DNA of 53,175 nt from Paraburkholderia podalyriae (GTDB lineage Bacteria; Pseudomonadota; Gammaproteobacteria; Burkholderiales; Burkholderiaceae): assembly GCF_014397785.1 (NCBI RefSeq), contig NZ_VZQQ01000042.1:1-53175 (forward strand), in the 5' to 3' direction. The notes beneath the pieces were generated by a model. That model saw nothing but the letters and a program-made list of their open reading frames with translations, had not been told where the DNA came from and did no database searches. Positions 25,468 to 34,233 of this stretch are shown here, one piece after another (position 1 is the first letter of the stretch; each line of letters opens with the position of its first letter). The position numbers were made by a program, and so were the translations under genes.

Positions 25468-27066
25468 TCACGTCATGCGGCTCTTCGCGAGCGGCGGATT
25501 CGCCGCGAAATAGCGCTTGATGCCGGTCAGAATCGCGTTGGCCATCTTTTCGCGGTACGCGTCGTCGTTCAGGTGGCGCTCTTCGTCCGGATTGCTGATG
25601 AACGCGGTCTCGACGAGGATCGACGGGATGTCCGGCGCCTTCAGCACCGCGAAGCCGGCCTGCTCGACCGAGCCCTTGTGCAGCTTGTTGATGTCGCCGA
25701 TCTCTTTGAGCACGAAGTTGCCATAGCGCATCGAGTCGCGAATCTGCGCGGTGGTCGACATGTCGAACAGCGTGCGGTTCACGGTGGCGTCGTCGGACTT
25801 GATGTTGATGCCGCCGATCAGATCCGACGAGTTCTCCTTGTTCGCCATCCAGCGCGCGGCTGCGCTCGACGCGCCATGCTCCGACAGCGCGAACACCGAC
25901 GAGCCCTTCGCCTCGGGCGTCGTGAACGCATCCGCGTGGATCGACACGAACAGGTCCGCGCCGACGCGGCGCGCCTTCTGCACGCGCACGTTCAGCGGCA
26001 CGAAGAAGTCGGCGTCACGCGTCATCATCGCGCGCATGTTCGGCTGCGCGTCGATCTTCGCGCGCAGCTTCTTCGCGATGTCGAGCGCGACGTGCTTCTC
26101 GTAGGTGCCGCCGCCGCCGATCGCGCCCGGGTCCTCGCCGCCATGACCCGGATCGATCGCGACGGTGAGCAGTCGCACGGTGTTGCCGCGGCCCGGCTTG
26201 GGCGTGGTGAACGCGTAGGTGTCGTCGCTATTGGCGAGGTTATCGTTGTCGAGGCCGTGCGCGGCGCCGTTGCCACCCTTGTTGCGGGCGATCGCGGCGG
26301 GCGGCGCGAGTGGCGCGGAGGGCGCGGAGGGCGTTGCCTGTCTGCCGGCAATGACCGGCGCTGACGGCGCCGTCGTGCCATGCGTGGGCGGATGCGGCAC
26401 GCCCGCGGCCCCGCTACCGGCGCCGCCGTTCTGCGCGTAACGCTCGAAGAACGCCTCGCTGTTGTCGGCGGGCGGCGCCGTGCCGGGGCCGGCGAGCGTC
26501 GCGGGCGGCGCGCTGTTTTCTTCGTTGAGCGCCTGCTGCTTGCGCTCGGTCTGCGCGAGCAGGTCCATCAACGGATCGGGCGCGACAGCCGGATACAGGT
26601 CGAACACGAGCCGGTACTTGTACGCGCCGACCGGCGGCAGCGCAAACACCTGCGGCTTCACCGAGCCCTTCAGGTCGAACACCATGCGCACCACGTGCGG
26701 CTGATACTGCCCGACCCGCACCGACGAAATCTGCGGATCGTTTGGTGTGATCTTCGAGACCAGTTCCTTCAGCGCCTGATCGAGGTCGAGGCCGTTCAGA
26801 TCGACGACGAGCCGGTCCGGTCCCTGCAGCAGTTGCTGCGTGTTCTGCAGCGGCTGATCGGATTCGATCGTCACGCGCGTGTAGTCGCGCGCGGGCCACA
26901 CGCGCACGCCGAGCACCGAGCTCGCCAACGCCGGACGCGGCGCGACGAGGCCGAGCACGAGCGTCGATGCGCCGGCGCGCAGGATCTGCCGGCGCCGCCA
27001 GTTATGCGTTGCGCCTGCCGCCGATTCGATCGAGTGGAAGGGTTTGATTAACATCTTTCGAGACAT
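25468..27066 (-). CDS. amiC: N-acetylmuramoyl-L-alanine amidase with AMIN domain
   Basis: The 532-residue periplasmic amidase cleaves peptide stems from peptidoglycan during daughter-cell separation. A twin-arginine-like signal (WRRRQILRAGASTLVLGLV, residues 23-41) precedes an AMIN domain (about 50-160) that targets the septum. A Pro/Ala/Gly-rich linker follows (about 170-275), then an Amidase_3 domain (about 295-520) with zinc ligands in AIDPGHGGEDPGAIG, the Glu of TYEKHVAL and the His of FVSIHADAF, and catalytic VETAF. ATG 27066 follows AGGAAAGG and overlaps the end of tsaE by 19 bases, so the two are coupled. Confidence 0.95.
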   Translation of the reverse strand: MSRKMLIKPFHSIESAAGATHNWRRRQILRAGASTLVLGLVAPRPALASSVLGVRVWPARDYTRVTIESDQPLQNTQQLLQGPDRLVVDLNGLDLDQALKELVSKITPNDPQISSVRVGQYQPHVVRMVFDLKGSVKPQVFALPPVGAYKYRLVFDLYPAVAPDPLMDLLAQTERKQQALNEENSAPPATLAGPGTAPPADNSEAFFERYAQNGGAGSGAAGVPHPPTHGTTAPSAPVIAGRQATPSAPSAPLAPPAAIARNKGGNGAAHGLDNDNLANSDDTYAFTTPKPGRGNTVRLLTVAIDPGHGGEDPGAIGGGGTYEKHVALDIAKKLRAKIDAQPNMRAMMTRDADFFVPLNVRVQKARRVGADLFVSIHADAFTTPEAKGSSVFALSEHGASSAAARWMANKENSSDLIGGINIKSDDATVNRTLFDMSTTAQIRDSMRYGNFVLKEIGDINKLHKGSVEQAGFAVLKAPDIPSILVETAFISNPDEERHLNDDAYREKMANAILTGIKRYFAANPPLAKSRMT

Positions 27067-27644
27067 GCCTTTCCTGATTCGCTATAGGCGCGTGCGACGA
27101 GTACGCGTGCGTCTGCGTTTGCGTCTGGGTTGCCGGCGAGCCCGAGCGAGAAGACGAGATCCGGCACGCCGAGCAGCGGGCCCGCGCGTTGCGGCCATTC
27201 GACGAGGCAGACCGCGCCACTATCGAAATATTCGCGAAAGCCCGCGTCGGCCCATTCGGCCGGATCGGTGAATCTGTACAGATCGAAGTGATAGAGCGCG
27301 AGTTCCCCAGCGGGTCGCTCGAGCAGATACGGTTCGACGAGCGTGTAAGTCGGACTGCGCACGCGGCCGCTGTGACCGAGCCCGCGCAAGGTCGCGCGCA
27401 CGAGCGTGGTTTTGCCGGCGCCGAGATCGCCGACGAGTTGCACTTGCAGGCCGTGGAACGCGAGGCCGCTTGCGGTGCCCGGCTGGGTTCGCGGTCCCGG
27501 CTGCGAGGCTGCGCGCACGCTTTCGATCGCCTGTGCGAAGCGCGCGCCGAACGCCTGCGTGGCGGCTTCGTCGGCGAGCGCGAAAGAGCGTTCGAACAGG
27601 ACGGGAGCGGACGGTAGCGTCGCGTGATCGGAATTGACGGGCAT
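27048..27644 (-). CDS. tsaE: tRNA threonylcarbamoyladenosine biosynthesis ATPase
   Basis: The 198-residue P-loop ATPase supports the TsaBD complex that adds t6A to ANN-decoding tRNAs. Walker A is GDLGAGKTTLVRATL, followed by RSPTYTLVEPY and YHFDLYRFTDPAEW. An insert of about 20 residues between the first helix and the Walker A strand (AASQPGPRTQPGTASGL) makes it longer than E. coli TsaE (153). ATG 27644 is chosen because FERSFALADE follows soon after; further upstream reading runs into queG antisense. It diverges from queG with only 17 bases between starts. Confidence 0.93.
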   Translation of the reverse strand: MPVNSDHATLPSAPVLFERSFALADEAATQAFGARFAQAIESVRAASQPGPRTQPGTASGLAFHGLQVQLVGDLGAGKTTLVRATLRGLGHSGRVRSPTYTLVEPYLLERPAGELALYHFDLYRFTDPAEWADAGFREYFDSGAVCLVEWPQRAGPLLGVPDLVFSLGLAGNPDANADARVLVARAYSESGKACLERC

Positions 27645-27661
27645 TCTCGTAAAATGGCGTG

Positions 27662-28924
27662 ATGAACCGAAGTCCGAAGTCCCCTGTTTCCCGCACGCCC
27701 GCATCGGCCGATGATGGCGCGCGGGCTTCTGATGCAACGTCCCGTTTCGACGAAGCGGCGCTTGGTGCGCTCGCGCTCGACATCAAGACGTGGGGCCGTG
27801 AACTCGGTTTCGGGGCGATCGGCATTAGCGATACCGATCTGTCGGCCGCGGAAGCGCCGCTTGCAGCGTGGCTCGAAGCGGGTTGCCACGGCGAGATGGA
27901 TTATATGGCCAAACATGGCATGAAACGCGCGCGGCCGGCCGAGCTTGTGGCCGGCACGCGACGCGTGATCACCGCCCGCATCGCCTATTTGCCCGCGCGG
28001 ACGCGGGGTGAAAGCATGCCGCAAGACGTAGCGCAACCCGCCTCACGCCCGACACCCCGTGCGGGCGACTGGCGCGCGGCCGAGCATGCGCGGCTCGCGG
28101 ACCCGTCGACGGCGGTCGTCTCGATCTATGCGCGCGGCCGCGACTATCACAAGGTGATGCGTCAGCGCCTGCAACAACTGGCCGACCGGATCGAGGCGGC
28201 GATCGGTCCGTTCGGCTATCGCGTGTTCACCGACTCGGCGCCGGTGCTCGAAGTCGAGCTCGCGCAGAAAGCCGGCATCGGCTGGCGCGGCAAGCACACA
28301 TTGCTGCTGCAGCGCGACGCCGGCTCGCTGTTTTTCCTCGGCGAGATCTATGTCGATGTGCCGCTGCCGACCGACGCCGACACGTCGCCCGAGGTCGCGC
28401 CCGAAACGCCGGGCTCGCATTGCGGTAGCTGCGCGCGCTGCATCGGCGCCTGTCCGACCGGCGCGATCGTCGCGCCATACAAGGTCGACGCGCGGCGCTG
28501 CATCTCGTATCTGACGATCGAGCTGAAGGGCAGTATTCCGCTCGACATGCGGCCGCTGATCGGCAATCGCGTGTACGGGTGCGATGACTGCCAACTCGTG
28601 TGTCCATGGAACAAGTTCGCGCAGGCCGCGCCCGTCGCCGATTTCGACGTGCGGCATGGGCTCGATCGCGCGTCGCTGGTCGAACTGTTCTCGTGGAGCG
28701 CCCAGGATTTCGATACGCGCATGCAGGGCAGCGCGATTCGCCGCATCGGTTATGAGAGCTGGCTGCGCAATCTCGCGGTCGGCATGGGCAACGCGTTGCG
28801 TGCCGCGCCCGCGAGCCTTGACGCCGATGCGCGCGCCGCGATCGTGCGGGCGTTGAGGCAGCGGGTCGACGATCCGTCCGCGCTCGTACGCGAGCATGTG
28901 GAGTGGGCGCTCGAAGCGGCGTAA
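27662..28924 (+). CDS. queG: Epoxyqueuosine reductase
   Basis: The 420-residue cobalamin and iron-sulfur enzyme reduces epoxyqueuosine to queuosine in tRNA. Two 4Fe-4S motifs are visible, CGSCARCIGACPTGAI and CDDCQLVCPWNKFA. The upstream active-site region has CHGEMDYMAKHGMKRARP, and YRVFTDSAPVLEVELAQKAG and GWRGKHTLLL mark the QueG core. The extra insert about 115-145 is rich in Pro/Arg. Start ATG 27662 lies six bases after a TAAAAT hexamer, so the mRNA may be nearly leaderless; GTG 27659 is an in-frame alternative. Confidence 0.95.
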   Translation: MNRSPKSPVSRTPASADDGARASDATSRFDEAALGALALDIKTWGRELGFGAIGISDTDLSAAEAPLAAWLEAGCHGEMDYMAKHGMKRARPAELVAGTRRVITARIAYLPARTRGESMPQDVAQPASRPTPRAGDWRAAEHARLADPSTAVVSIYARGRDYHKVMRQRLQQLADRIEAAIGPFGYRVFTDSAPVLEVELAQKAGIGWRGKHTLLLQRDAGSLFFLGEIYVDVPLPTDADTSPEVAPETPGSHCGSCARCIGACPTGAIVAPYKVDARRCISYLTIELKGSIPLDMRPLIGNRVYGCDDCQLVCPWNKFAQAAPVADFDVRHGLDRASLVELFSWSAQDFDTRMQGSAIRRIGYESWLRNLAVGMGNALRAAPASLDADARAAIVRALRQRVDDPSALVREHVEWALEAA

Positions 28925-28976
28925 AGTCGTGGCAATTCGGTGTCGGCAATCTGGCACGCTAGAGGAGCAGGCAATC

Positions 28977-29447
28977 ATGTTCAACGCAGTGATCGATGCG
29001 CCGTTCGGCAAGATCGGCATCCGGCTCGAAGGCGAAGCCGTGCGCGAGATCGTCTATCTGCCCGACTCGACGCGCAACGTCGCGCCCGACACGCCGCTCG
29101 CACGCGAGGTGGCCGAACAGATCGAGCGTTATTTCGAGCACGCGTCAGCGAAGTTCGAACTGCCGCTTGCCGAGTGCGGCACCGCGTTCCAGCGGCGCGT
29201 GTGGCAGGCGATCAGCGACATCCCGCCCGGCGTCGTGCTGACTTACGGACAACTCGCGAAGCAGCTCGGCAGCGTGCCGCGCGCGGTCGGCCAGGCGTGC
29301 GGCGCCAATTTCTTTCCGATCGTGATTCCGTGTCACCGCGTGGTGAGTTCGAGCGGCATCGGCGGCTTCGCGCATGATGGCGGCGACGGCTTCTTCCGCA
29401 ACGTGAAGCGCTGGCTGCTCGCGCATGAAGGTGTGCCGTACGCATGA
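28977..29447 (+). CDS. ogt: Methylated-DNA--protein-cysteine methyltransferase
   Basis: The 156-residue suicide repair protein moves alkyl groups from O6-alkylguanine to its own cysteine. The acceptor sits in FPIVIPCHRVVSSSG, preceded by the helix-turn-helix TAFQRRVWQAISDIPPG and GQACGANFF; the C-terminal GGDGFFRNVKRWLLAHE is usual. ATG 28977 has GAGGAG upstream. It is about the normal length of Ogt and lacks the N-terminal Ada regulatory domain. It overlaps xerD by four bases (ATGA), so the two are one unit. Confidence 0.95.
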   Translation: MFNAVIDAPFGKIGIRLEGEAVREIVYLPDSTRNVAPDTPLAREVAEQIERYFEHASAKFELPLAECGTAFQRRVWQAISDIPPGVVLTYGQLAKQLGSVPRAVGQACGANFFPIVIPCHRVVSSSGIGGFAHDGGDGFFRNVKRWLLAHEGVPYA

Positions 29448-30400
29448 GCACGAGCACCACCACCGATACCGCTATACACGTCGAAGACACAGCCGTCGCA
29501 TCACCGCTGCTGCTGACCAGCTCCGCATCGATCGACGCCTTCTGCGACGCGCTGTGGCTCGAGCATGGCCTGTCGCGCAACACGCTCGACGCGTATCGCC
29601 GCGACTTGCGGCTCTTCTGCGAATGGCTCGCGCACGCGCGCAACGCTTCGCTCGACACCGCGAGCGAAGCCGACCTGAACGCGTACAGCGCGGCGCGGCA
29701 AAAGGACAAGGCGACTTCGGCGAACCGCCGGCTGTCGGTGTTTCGCCGCTATTACGCATGGGCGGTGCGCGAGCATCGCGCGGCCGCCGATCCGACCTTG
29801 CGTATCCGCTCGGCGAAGCAGCCGCCGCGATTTCCTTCGACGTTGAGCGAGGTCCAGGTCGAAGCGTTGCTCGGCGCACCCGACATCGACACGCCGCTCG
29901 GCTTGCGCGATCGCACGATGCTCGAGTTGATGTACGCGAGCGGCTTGCGCGTGACCGAACTGGTCACGCTGAAAACCGTCGAGGTGGGACTCAACGAAGG
30001 CGTCGTGCGCGTCACTGGCAAGGGCTCGAAGGAGCGGCTAGTTCCGTTCGGCGAAGAGGCGCACGCGTGGATCGAGCGCTATCTGCGCGAGGCACGCCCG
30101 GCGCTGCTCGGCCCGCGCGCGGCCGATGCGCTATTCGTGACGGCACGCGCGGAAGGCATGACGCGCCAGCAGTTCTGGAACATCATCAAGCGACACGCGC
30201 AGGCTGCGGGCGTCCATGCGCCGTTGTCGCCGCACACGCTGCGGCACGCGTTCGCGACCCATCTGCTCAATCACGGCGCGGATCTACGCGTCGTGCAATT
30301 GCTGCTCGGTCACACCGATATTTCGACGACGCAGATCTATACGCACGTCGCGCGAGAGCGGCTGAAATCGCTGCATGCGCAGCATCATCCGCGCGGGTGA
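29444..30400 (+). CDS. xerD: Tyrosine recombinase XerD
   Basis: This 318-residue recombinase, with XerC, resolves chromosome dimers at dif. The N-terminal core-binding domain (about 27-115: SIDAFCDALWLEHGLSRNTL) precedes the catalytic domain with Arg in YASGLRVTELVTL, Lys in VTGKGSKERLVPF, HTLRHAFATHLL, the His of LLLGHTDISTTQIY and the Tyr nucleophile in the same segment. A polar N-terminal tail of about 25 residues is extra. It is a housekeeping gene, unlike the recombinases of the right-hand mobile region. Confidence 0.94.
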   Translation: MSTSTTTDTAIHVEDTAVASPLLLTSSASIDAFCDALWLEHGLSRNTLDAYRRDLRLFCEWLAHARNASLDTASEADLNAYSAARQKDKATSANRRLSVFRRYYAWAVREHRAAADPTLRIRSAKQPPRFPSTLSEVQVEALLGAPDIDTPLGLRDRTMLELMYASGLRVTELVTLKTVEVGLNEGVVRVTGKGSKERLVPFGEEAHAWIERYLREARPALLGPRAADALFVTARAEGMTRQQFWNIIKRHAQAAGVHAPLSPHTLRHAFATHLLNHGADLRVVQLLLGHTDISTTQIYTHVARERLKSLHAQHHPRG

Positions 30401-30435
30401 GCACGACGTGAAGCGAGCGGGGTGGCCGCCGCGCT

Positions 30436-31998
30436 TCACAACAATTCGCGCAACCTGTGCTTCAGAATCTTCCCGGTCGACGCGGCCGGCAACGCCGCGA
30501 GCACCTTCAGCTCGACCGGCCGCTTGTATGGCGCGAGCCGCTCGCCGCACCAGGTCATCAATTCCGCGAACGTGACCGTCGCGCCGGCAGTCAGCTCGAC
30601 GAACGCGATCACCTCCTCGTTGCCCTCGACCGCGCGCCCGATCACCGCCGACTGCACGACCTGCGGATGCGCGTTCAGCACGTGCTCGACCTCGGCCGGA
30701 TACACGTTGAAGCCCGAGCGGATGATCAGCTCCTTGCTGCGCCCGACGATATGCAATGCGCCGTCCGCGTCCTGCCGCGCAAGGTCGCCGGTCTTCAGCC
30801 AGCCGTCCTCGGTGACGCTCGCGCGGGTCTGCTCAGGGTTGCGGTAGTAGCCGAGCATTACGTTCGGCCCGCGCACCCACAGTTCGCCGATCTCGCCCGG
30901 CGCGGCTGCGCCGCCGTCGAGCCCGACGAACTTCACCTCGACGCCCGGAATGACCTCGCCGACCGAGCAATCGGCGCGCGGCGCGTCGAGCATGGTGTGC
31001 GACACGGTCGGGCTGCTTTCGGTCATCCCGTAGCCGTTGTGCAGCGGCAGACCGTACACCGCTTCGGCCTGCGCCTTCAGCGCGGCGTCGAGCGGCGAGC
31101 CGCCCGAGTACGCGAAGCGCAACCGCGGTGCGGACCACGCGTGGTCGTGCGTGTGCAGATGTTCGAGCAGCTTCGCGTGCATCGCCGGCACGCCCTGGAA
31201 GATCGACACGCGCTCGCTGGCGAGGGCGCGGCGCACCGCTTCGGGCACGAAGCGCGGCGCAAGCCGCAGCGTCGCGCCCGCATGCAGGCTGCCGAGGCAC
31301 ACTGACGCGAAGCCATACACGTGCGAGATCGGCAGCACCGCATAGACGACGTCGTCGGGCCCGACCTTACGCAGCCGGCTCGACACGGCCGCGATGTACA
31401 GCAGGTTGCGATGCGACAGCATCACGCCTTTCGGCGCGCCGGTGGTGCCGGTCGTGTAGATCAGTGCCGCGCATTGGCGGTCGCTGGCGGCTTCGAGCGG
31501 TTCGGCTTGTACGCTGACGTCCGCCGCATACGACCATGCGCCGATGTCCGGCGATAGCGTGGGTGCCGGTGTCGTTTGATGACGCTGCGCATGCTGGCGC
31601 GCATCGGGCGAGCTTTCGACCGCATATGCGACGACGCGCGGTTGCGCATGCGCGCGGATCGAATCGAGTTCGGCGGCCGACAGACGAGCGTTCGACACCA
31701 GCGCCCACGCATCGAGCTTCGCGGTCGCGAACAGCAGCACGATTTGCGTGATGCTGTTCTCCGCGACGATCATCACGCGATCGCCGCCGCGCACGCCCCA
31801 GCCGCGCAACAGCGCGGCGGCGGCATCGACGGCCTGCAGCAGTTGCGCACTGGTCAGGCGGCGCGCATCTTCGATCAGCGCGACATGCCGCGGATCGCGC
31901 GCGGCGGCGAGCGCCGGAATGTCGCTGATGCGAGGGGGCAAGGCGGCGAGCAGCGCGGGGATGTCGATCGTGGAACGGATGGATGAAGCCTGCTTCAA
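30436..31998 (-). CDS. Acyl-CoA synthetase (AMP-forming)
   Basis: The 520-residue adenylate-forming enzyme activates a carboxylic acid, probably a fatty or aryl acid, to its CoA thioester. Motifs in order: LIYTTGTTGAPKGVMLSHRN (P-loop), LHNGYGMTESSP, GELWVRGPNVMLGYYRNPE, WLKTGDLARQDADG, GRSKELIIRSGFNVYPAEVE and the C-terminal catalytic lysine in STGKILKHRLR. I chose TTG 31998 as start because GAGGAGACAGCG lies directly before it; further upstream reading is antisense to the ybaK promoter region. It diverges from ybaK, 152 bases apart. The substrate cannot be named from sequence. Confidence 0.9.
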   Translation of the reverse strand: MKQASSIRSTIDIPALLAALPPRISDIPALAAARDPRHVALIEDARRLTSAQLLQAVDAAAALLRGWGVRGGDRVMIVAENSITQIVLLFATAKLDAWALVSNARLSAAELDSIRAHAQPRVVAYAVESSPDARQHAQRHQTTPAPTLSPDIGAWSYAADVSVQAEPLEAASDRQCAALIYTTGTTGAPKGVMLSHRNLLYIAAVSSRLRKVGPDDVVYAVLPISHVYGFASVCLGSLHAGATLRLAPRFVPEAVRRALASERVSIFQGVPAMHAKLLEHLHTHDHAWSAPRLRFAYSGGSPLDAALKAQAEAVYGLPLHNGYGMTESSPTVSHTMLDAPRADCSVGEVIPGVEVKFVGLDGGAAAPGEIGELWVRGPNVMLGYYRNPEQTRASVTEDGWLKTGDLARQDADGALHIVGRSKELIIRSGFNVYPAEVEHVLNAHPQVVQSAVIGRAVEGNEEVIAFVELTAGATVTFAELMTWCGERLAPYKRPVELKVLAALPAASTGKILKHRLRELL

Positions 31999-32150
31999 CG
32001 CTGTCTCCTCTTTACCAATTCGCTTGCCCTGTGTGCAGTATCTCGCACCACGCCGGCATATTTTCGAACGATCGTGCCACAAACGTCGAACCCGCACAAT
32101 TGGCCTTCCGGCAAATACCCGTGGTGCCCACTCGCCATTACAATGCGCCG

Positions 32151-32642
32151 ATGAGCAAATCCAGACACGTGTCCGAAACCCCCGCCACGCAGCTGCTGCG
32201 CCGGCATGGCGTGACGTTCGGCGAGCATCCTTACGACTACGTCGAGCATGGCGGCACCGCGGAATCGTCGCGCCAGCTCGGCGTCGACGAGCGTCACGTC
32301 GTGAAGACGCTGGTGATGGAAGACGAGCACGCGAAGCCGTTGATCGTGCTGATGCACGGCGATCGTACCGTCAGCACGAAAAATCTCGCGCGGCAGATCG
32401 GCGCGAAGCGCGTCGAGCCGTGCAAGCCCGAGGTTGCGAGCCGGCATTCGGGTTATCTGATCGGCGGCACGTCGCCGTTCGGTACGCGCAAGCAGATGCC
32501 GGTGTATGTCGAGTCGACCATTCTCGAGATGGACCGGATCTGGTTGAACGGCGGACGGCGCGGCTTTCTCGTTAGCATCGAGCCAAAGGTGCTCACCAAT
32601 CTGCTAGCAGCAAAACCGGTGCAGTGCGCGAGCGTGGACTGA
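32151..32642 (+). CDS. ybaK: Cys-tRNA(Pro) deacylase YbaK
   Basis: The 163-residue editing enzyme hydrolyses cysteine wrongly attached to tRNA-Pro. ATQLLRRHGVTFGEHPYDY, the catalytic-lysine region HVVKTLVMED and the C-terminal GYLIGGTSPFGTRKQMPVYV are diagnostic of the YbaK group rather than ProX. Length matches E. coli YbaK (159). A TACAAT hexamer ends six bases before the ATG, so the transcript may be leaderless; no Shine-Dalgarno is visible. Confidence 0.95.
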   Translation: MSKSRHVSETPATQLLRRHGVTFGEHPYDYVEHGGTAESSRQLGVDERHVVKTLVMEDEHAKPLIVLMHGDRTVSTKNLARQIGAKRVEPCKPEVASRHSGYLIGGTSPFGTRKQMPVYVESTILEMDRIWLNGGRRGFLVSIEPKVLTNLLAAKPVQCASVD

Positions 32643-32784
32643 CGCGGATGCGCGAGTTGACGTTTGCCTGAATGTTTTTCGCGCTGGCACGTTCGGTAGA
32701 ATGTGCGCCGCCCTGTTTCGACGGGCATGCCCTGTTGCGGTTGGGGTATCGAATGTCAGACCGCGATCCTTATAAGAGTCCCAG

Positions 32785-33420
32785 ATGCAAATCCTGATCG
32801 TCGCTGTCGTTGCCTATCTGATCGGTTCGCTGTCGTTTGCCGTGATCGTGAGCGCCGCGATGGGTCTCGACGACCCGCGCTCGTACGGCTCGGGCAACCC
32901 GGGCGCCACCAACGTGCTGCGCAGCGGCAGCAGGAAGGCCGCGATTCTGACGCTGATCGGCGACGCGTTCAAGGGCTGGCTGCCGGTGTGGCTGGTCGTG
33001 CATTTCGGCGCGCGTTACGGGCTCGACGAGCGCTCGATCGCGATTGCGTCGCTCGCGGTGTTCCTCGGCCACCTGTATCCGATCTTCTTTCGCTTCAAGG
33101 GCGGCAAGGGCGTCGCGACCGCGGCGGGCGTTTTGCTCGCGATCAATCCGACGCTCGGCGTCGCAACCTTGCTGACCTGGCTGATCGTCGCGTTTTTTAC
33201 CCGCTACTCGTCGCTGGCGGCGCTGTGCTCGGCGCTGTTCGCGCCGCTCTTCTATGTATTCCTGTTCGGACCGCGCATCGTGGCGCTCGCGGTTCTGGTG
33301 ATGAGCCTGCTGCTCGTGTGGCGGCATCGCGGCAATATCGCGAAGCTGATGCGGGGGCAGGAGAGCCGTATCGGCGACAAGAAGAAGGTCGCGAGTCCGG
33401 CGGCGGGCAACGATCTCTGA
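32785..33420 (+). CDS. plsY: Glycerol-3-phosphate acyltransferase PlsY
   Basis: This 211-residue inner-membrane enzyme transfers acyl groups from acyl-phosphate to glycerol 3-phosphate in the first step of phospholipid synthesis. PlsY motifs are present: YGSGNPGATNVLR, VFLGHLYPIFFRFKGGKGVA and AINPTLG, with about five hydrophobic spans. The C-terminal tail is basic and hydrophilic. A TAGAAT hexamer at 32696-32701 is a possible -10. Confidence 0.96.
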   Translation: MQILIVAVVAYLIGSLSFAVIVSAAMGLDDPRSYGSGNPGATNVLRSGSRKAAILTLIGDAFKGWLPVWLVVHFGARYGLDERSIAIASLAVFLGHLYPIFFRFKGGKGVATAAGVLLAINPTLGVATLLTWLIVAFFTRYSSLAALCSALFAPLFYVFLFGPRIVALAVLVMSLLLVWRHRGNIAKLMRGQESRIGDKKKVASPAAGNDL

Positions 33421-33506
33421 AGTGGGCTGAGCCGCATCGCCCGGCTCGATGTGAAGCGTTGTCGAGTGCGCGCAAGGCGCGTTGCAAGCCTCGCGCGCCG
33501 TGCCGC

Positions 33507-33992
33507 CTAGTCGCGGAAGTTGTTGAAGTCGAGCGGCGTGTCGGTCACGTCCTTGCGCAGCATCGCGATCACGCTTTGCAGATCGTCCCGCTTCGCACCG
33601 GTGATGCGCACCGCATCGCCCTGAATGCTCGCCTGCACCTTGATCTTGCTGTCCTTCACGAGACGCACGATTTTCTTCGACAGATCGCCCGACACGCCCT
33701 TCTTGATCTTGATGACCTGCTTGACCTTGTCGCCGCCGATCTTCTCGATCTTGCCGTAGTCGAGGAAGCGCACGTCGACGTTGCGCTTGGCCATTTTCGA
33801 CAGCAGCACGTCCTTCACCTGACCGAGCTTGAAGTCGTCGTCGGCGTACGCGGTGATGTCGTTTTCCTTGTGTTCGACGCGCGCGTCGGACCCCTTGAAG
33901 TCGAAACGCGTGGAAATTTCCTTGTTGGACTGTTCGATCGCGTTCTTGACTTCGATCATGTTCGCTTCGCAGACGACGTCAAACGATGGCAT
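33507..33992 (-). CDS. yajQ: YajQ family nucleotide-binding protein
   Basis: The 161-residue protein begins MPSFDVVCEANMIEVKNAIE, the YajQ hallmark, and has STRFDFKGSDARVEH and ITGAKRDDLQSVIAMLR. YajQ proteins have two ferredoxin-like domains; some bind cyclic di-GMP and act as effectors, others are linked to RNA. Role in this organism is not shown. GGGAGAAAGCA precedes the ATG. It converges on plsY and diverges from murB. Confidence 0.96.
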   Translation of the reverse strand: MPSFDVVCEANMIEVKNAIEQSNKEISTRFDFKGSDARVEHKENDITAYADDDFKLGQVKDVLLSKMAKRNVDVRFLDYGKIEKIGGDKVKQVIKIKKGVSGDLSKKIVRLVKDSKIKVQASIQGDAVRITGAKRDDLQSVIAMLRKDVTDTPLDFNNFRD

Positions 33993-34055
33993 TGCTTTCT
34001 CCCAATAGTGCGGCAGTGCGCGACGCGGCCGGTCGGCTGCGCGCGGGGCACTCGC

Positions 34056-34061
34056 TATAAT
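34056..34061 (+). promoter_or_regulatory. Possible murB -10 hexamer
   Basis: A perfect TATAAT stands 172 bases before the murB start in the spacer diverging from yajQ. No good -35 is seen at standard spacing, so this is only a candidate. Confidence 0.35.
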
Positions 34062-34233
34062 CACGGACCGGACGTCATTTTACCGACGCCGCTCTCTTTT
34101 GCCCAAGGCCGCCGCGCTGCGTCGTGACGGCGGGCGATCCGGCGTCGGGCGGCGTCGTTGCAGTCGTCGTACGCGTCATTGGTCGTTTTCGTTGCTTCTC
34201 GTTGCTTCCCGTCGTTGCCCTGTTGCCACTCCG

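Noticed and set aside
27634..27655. TTGACG / TAAAAT as a queG promoter
   Set aside because: The spacer is only 10 bases, too short for a sigma-70 promoter.
29444..30400. xerD as part of a mobile integrase module
   Set aside because: It overlaps ogt, sits among housekeeping genes and has the full XerD form, without attachment-site repeats nearby.
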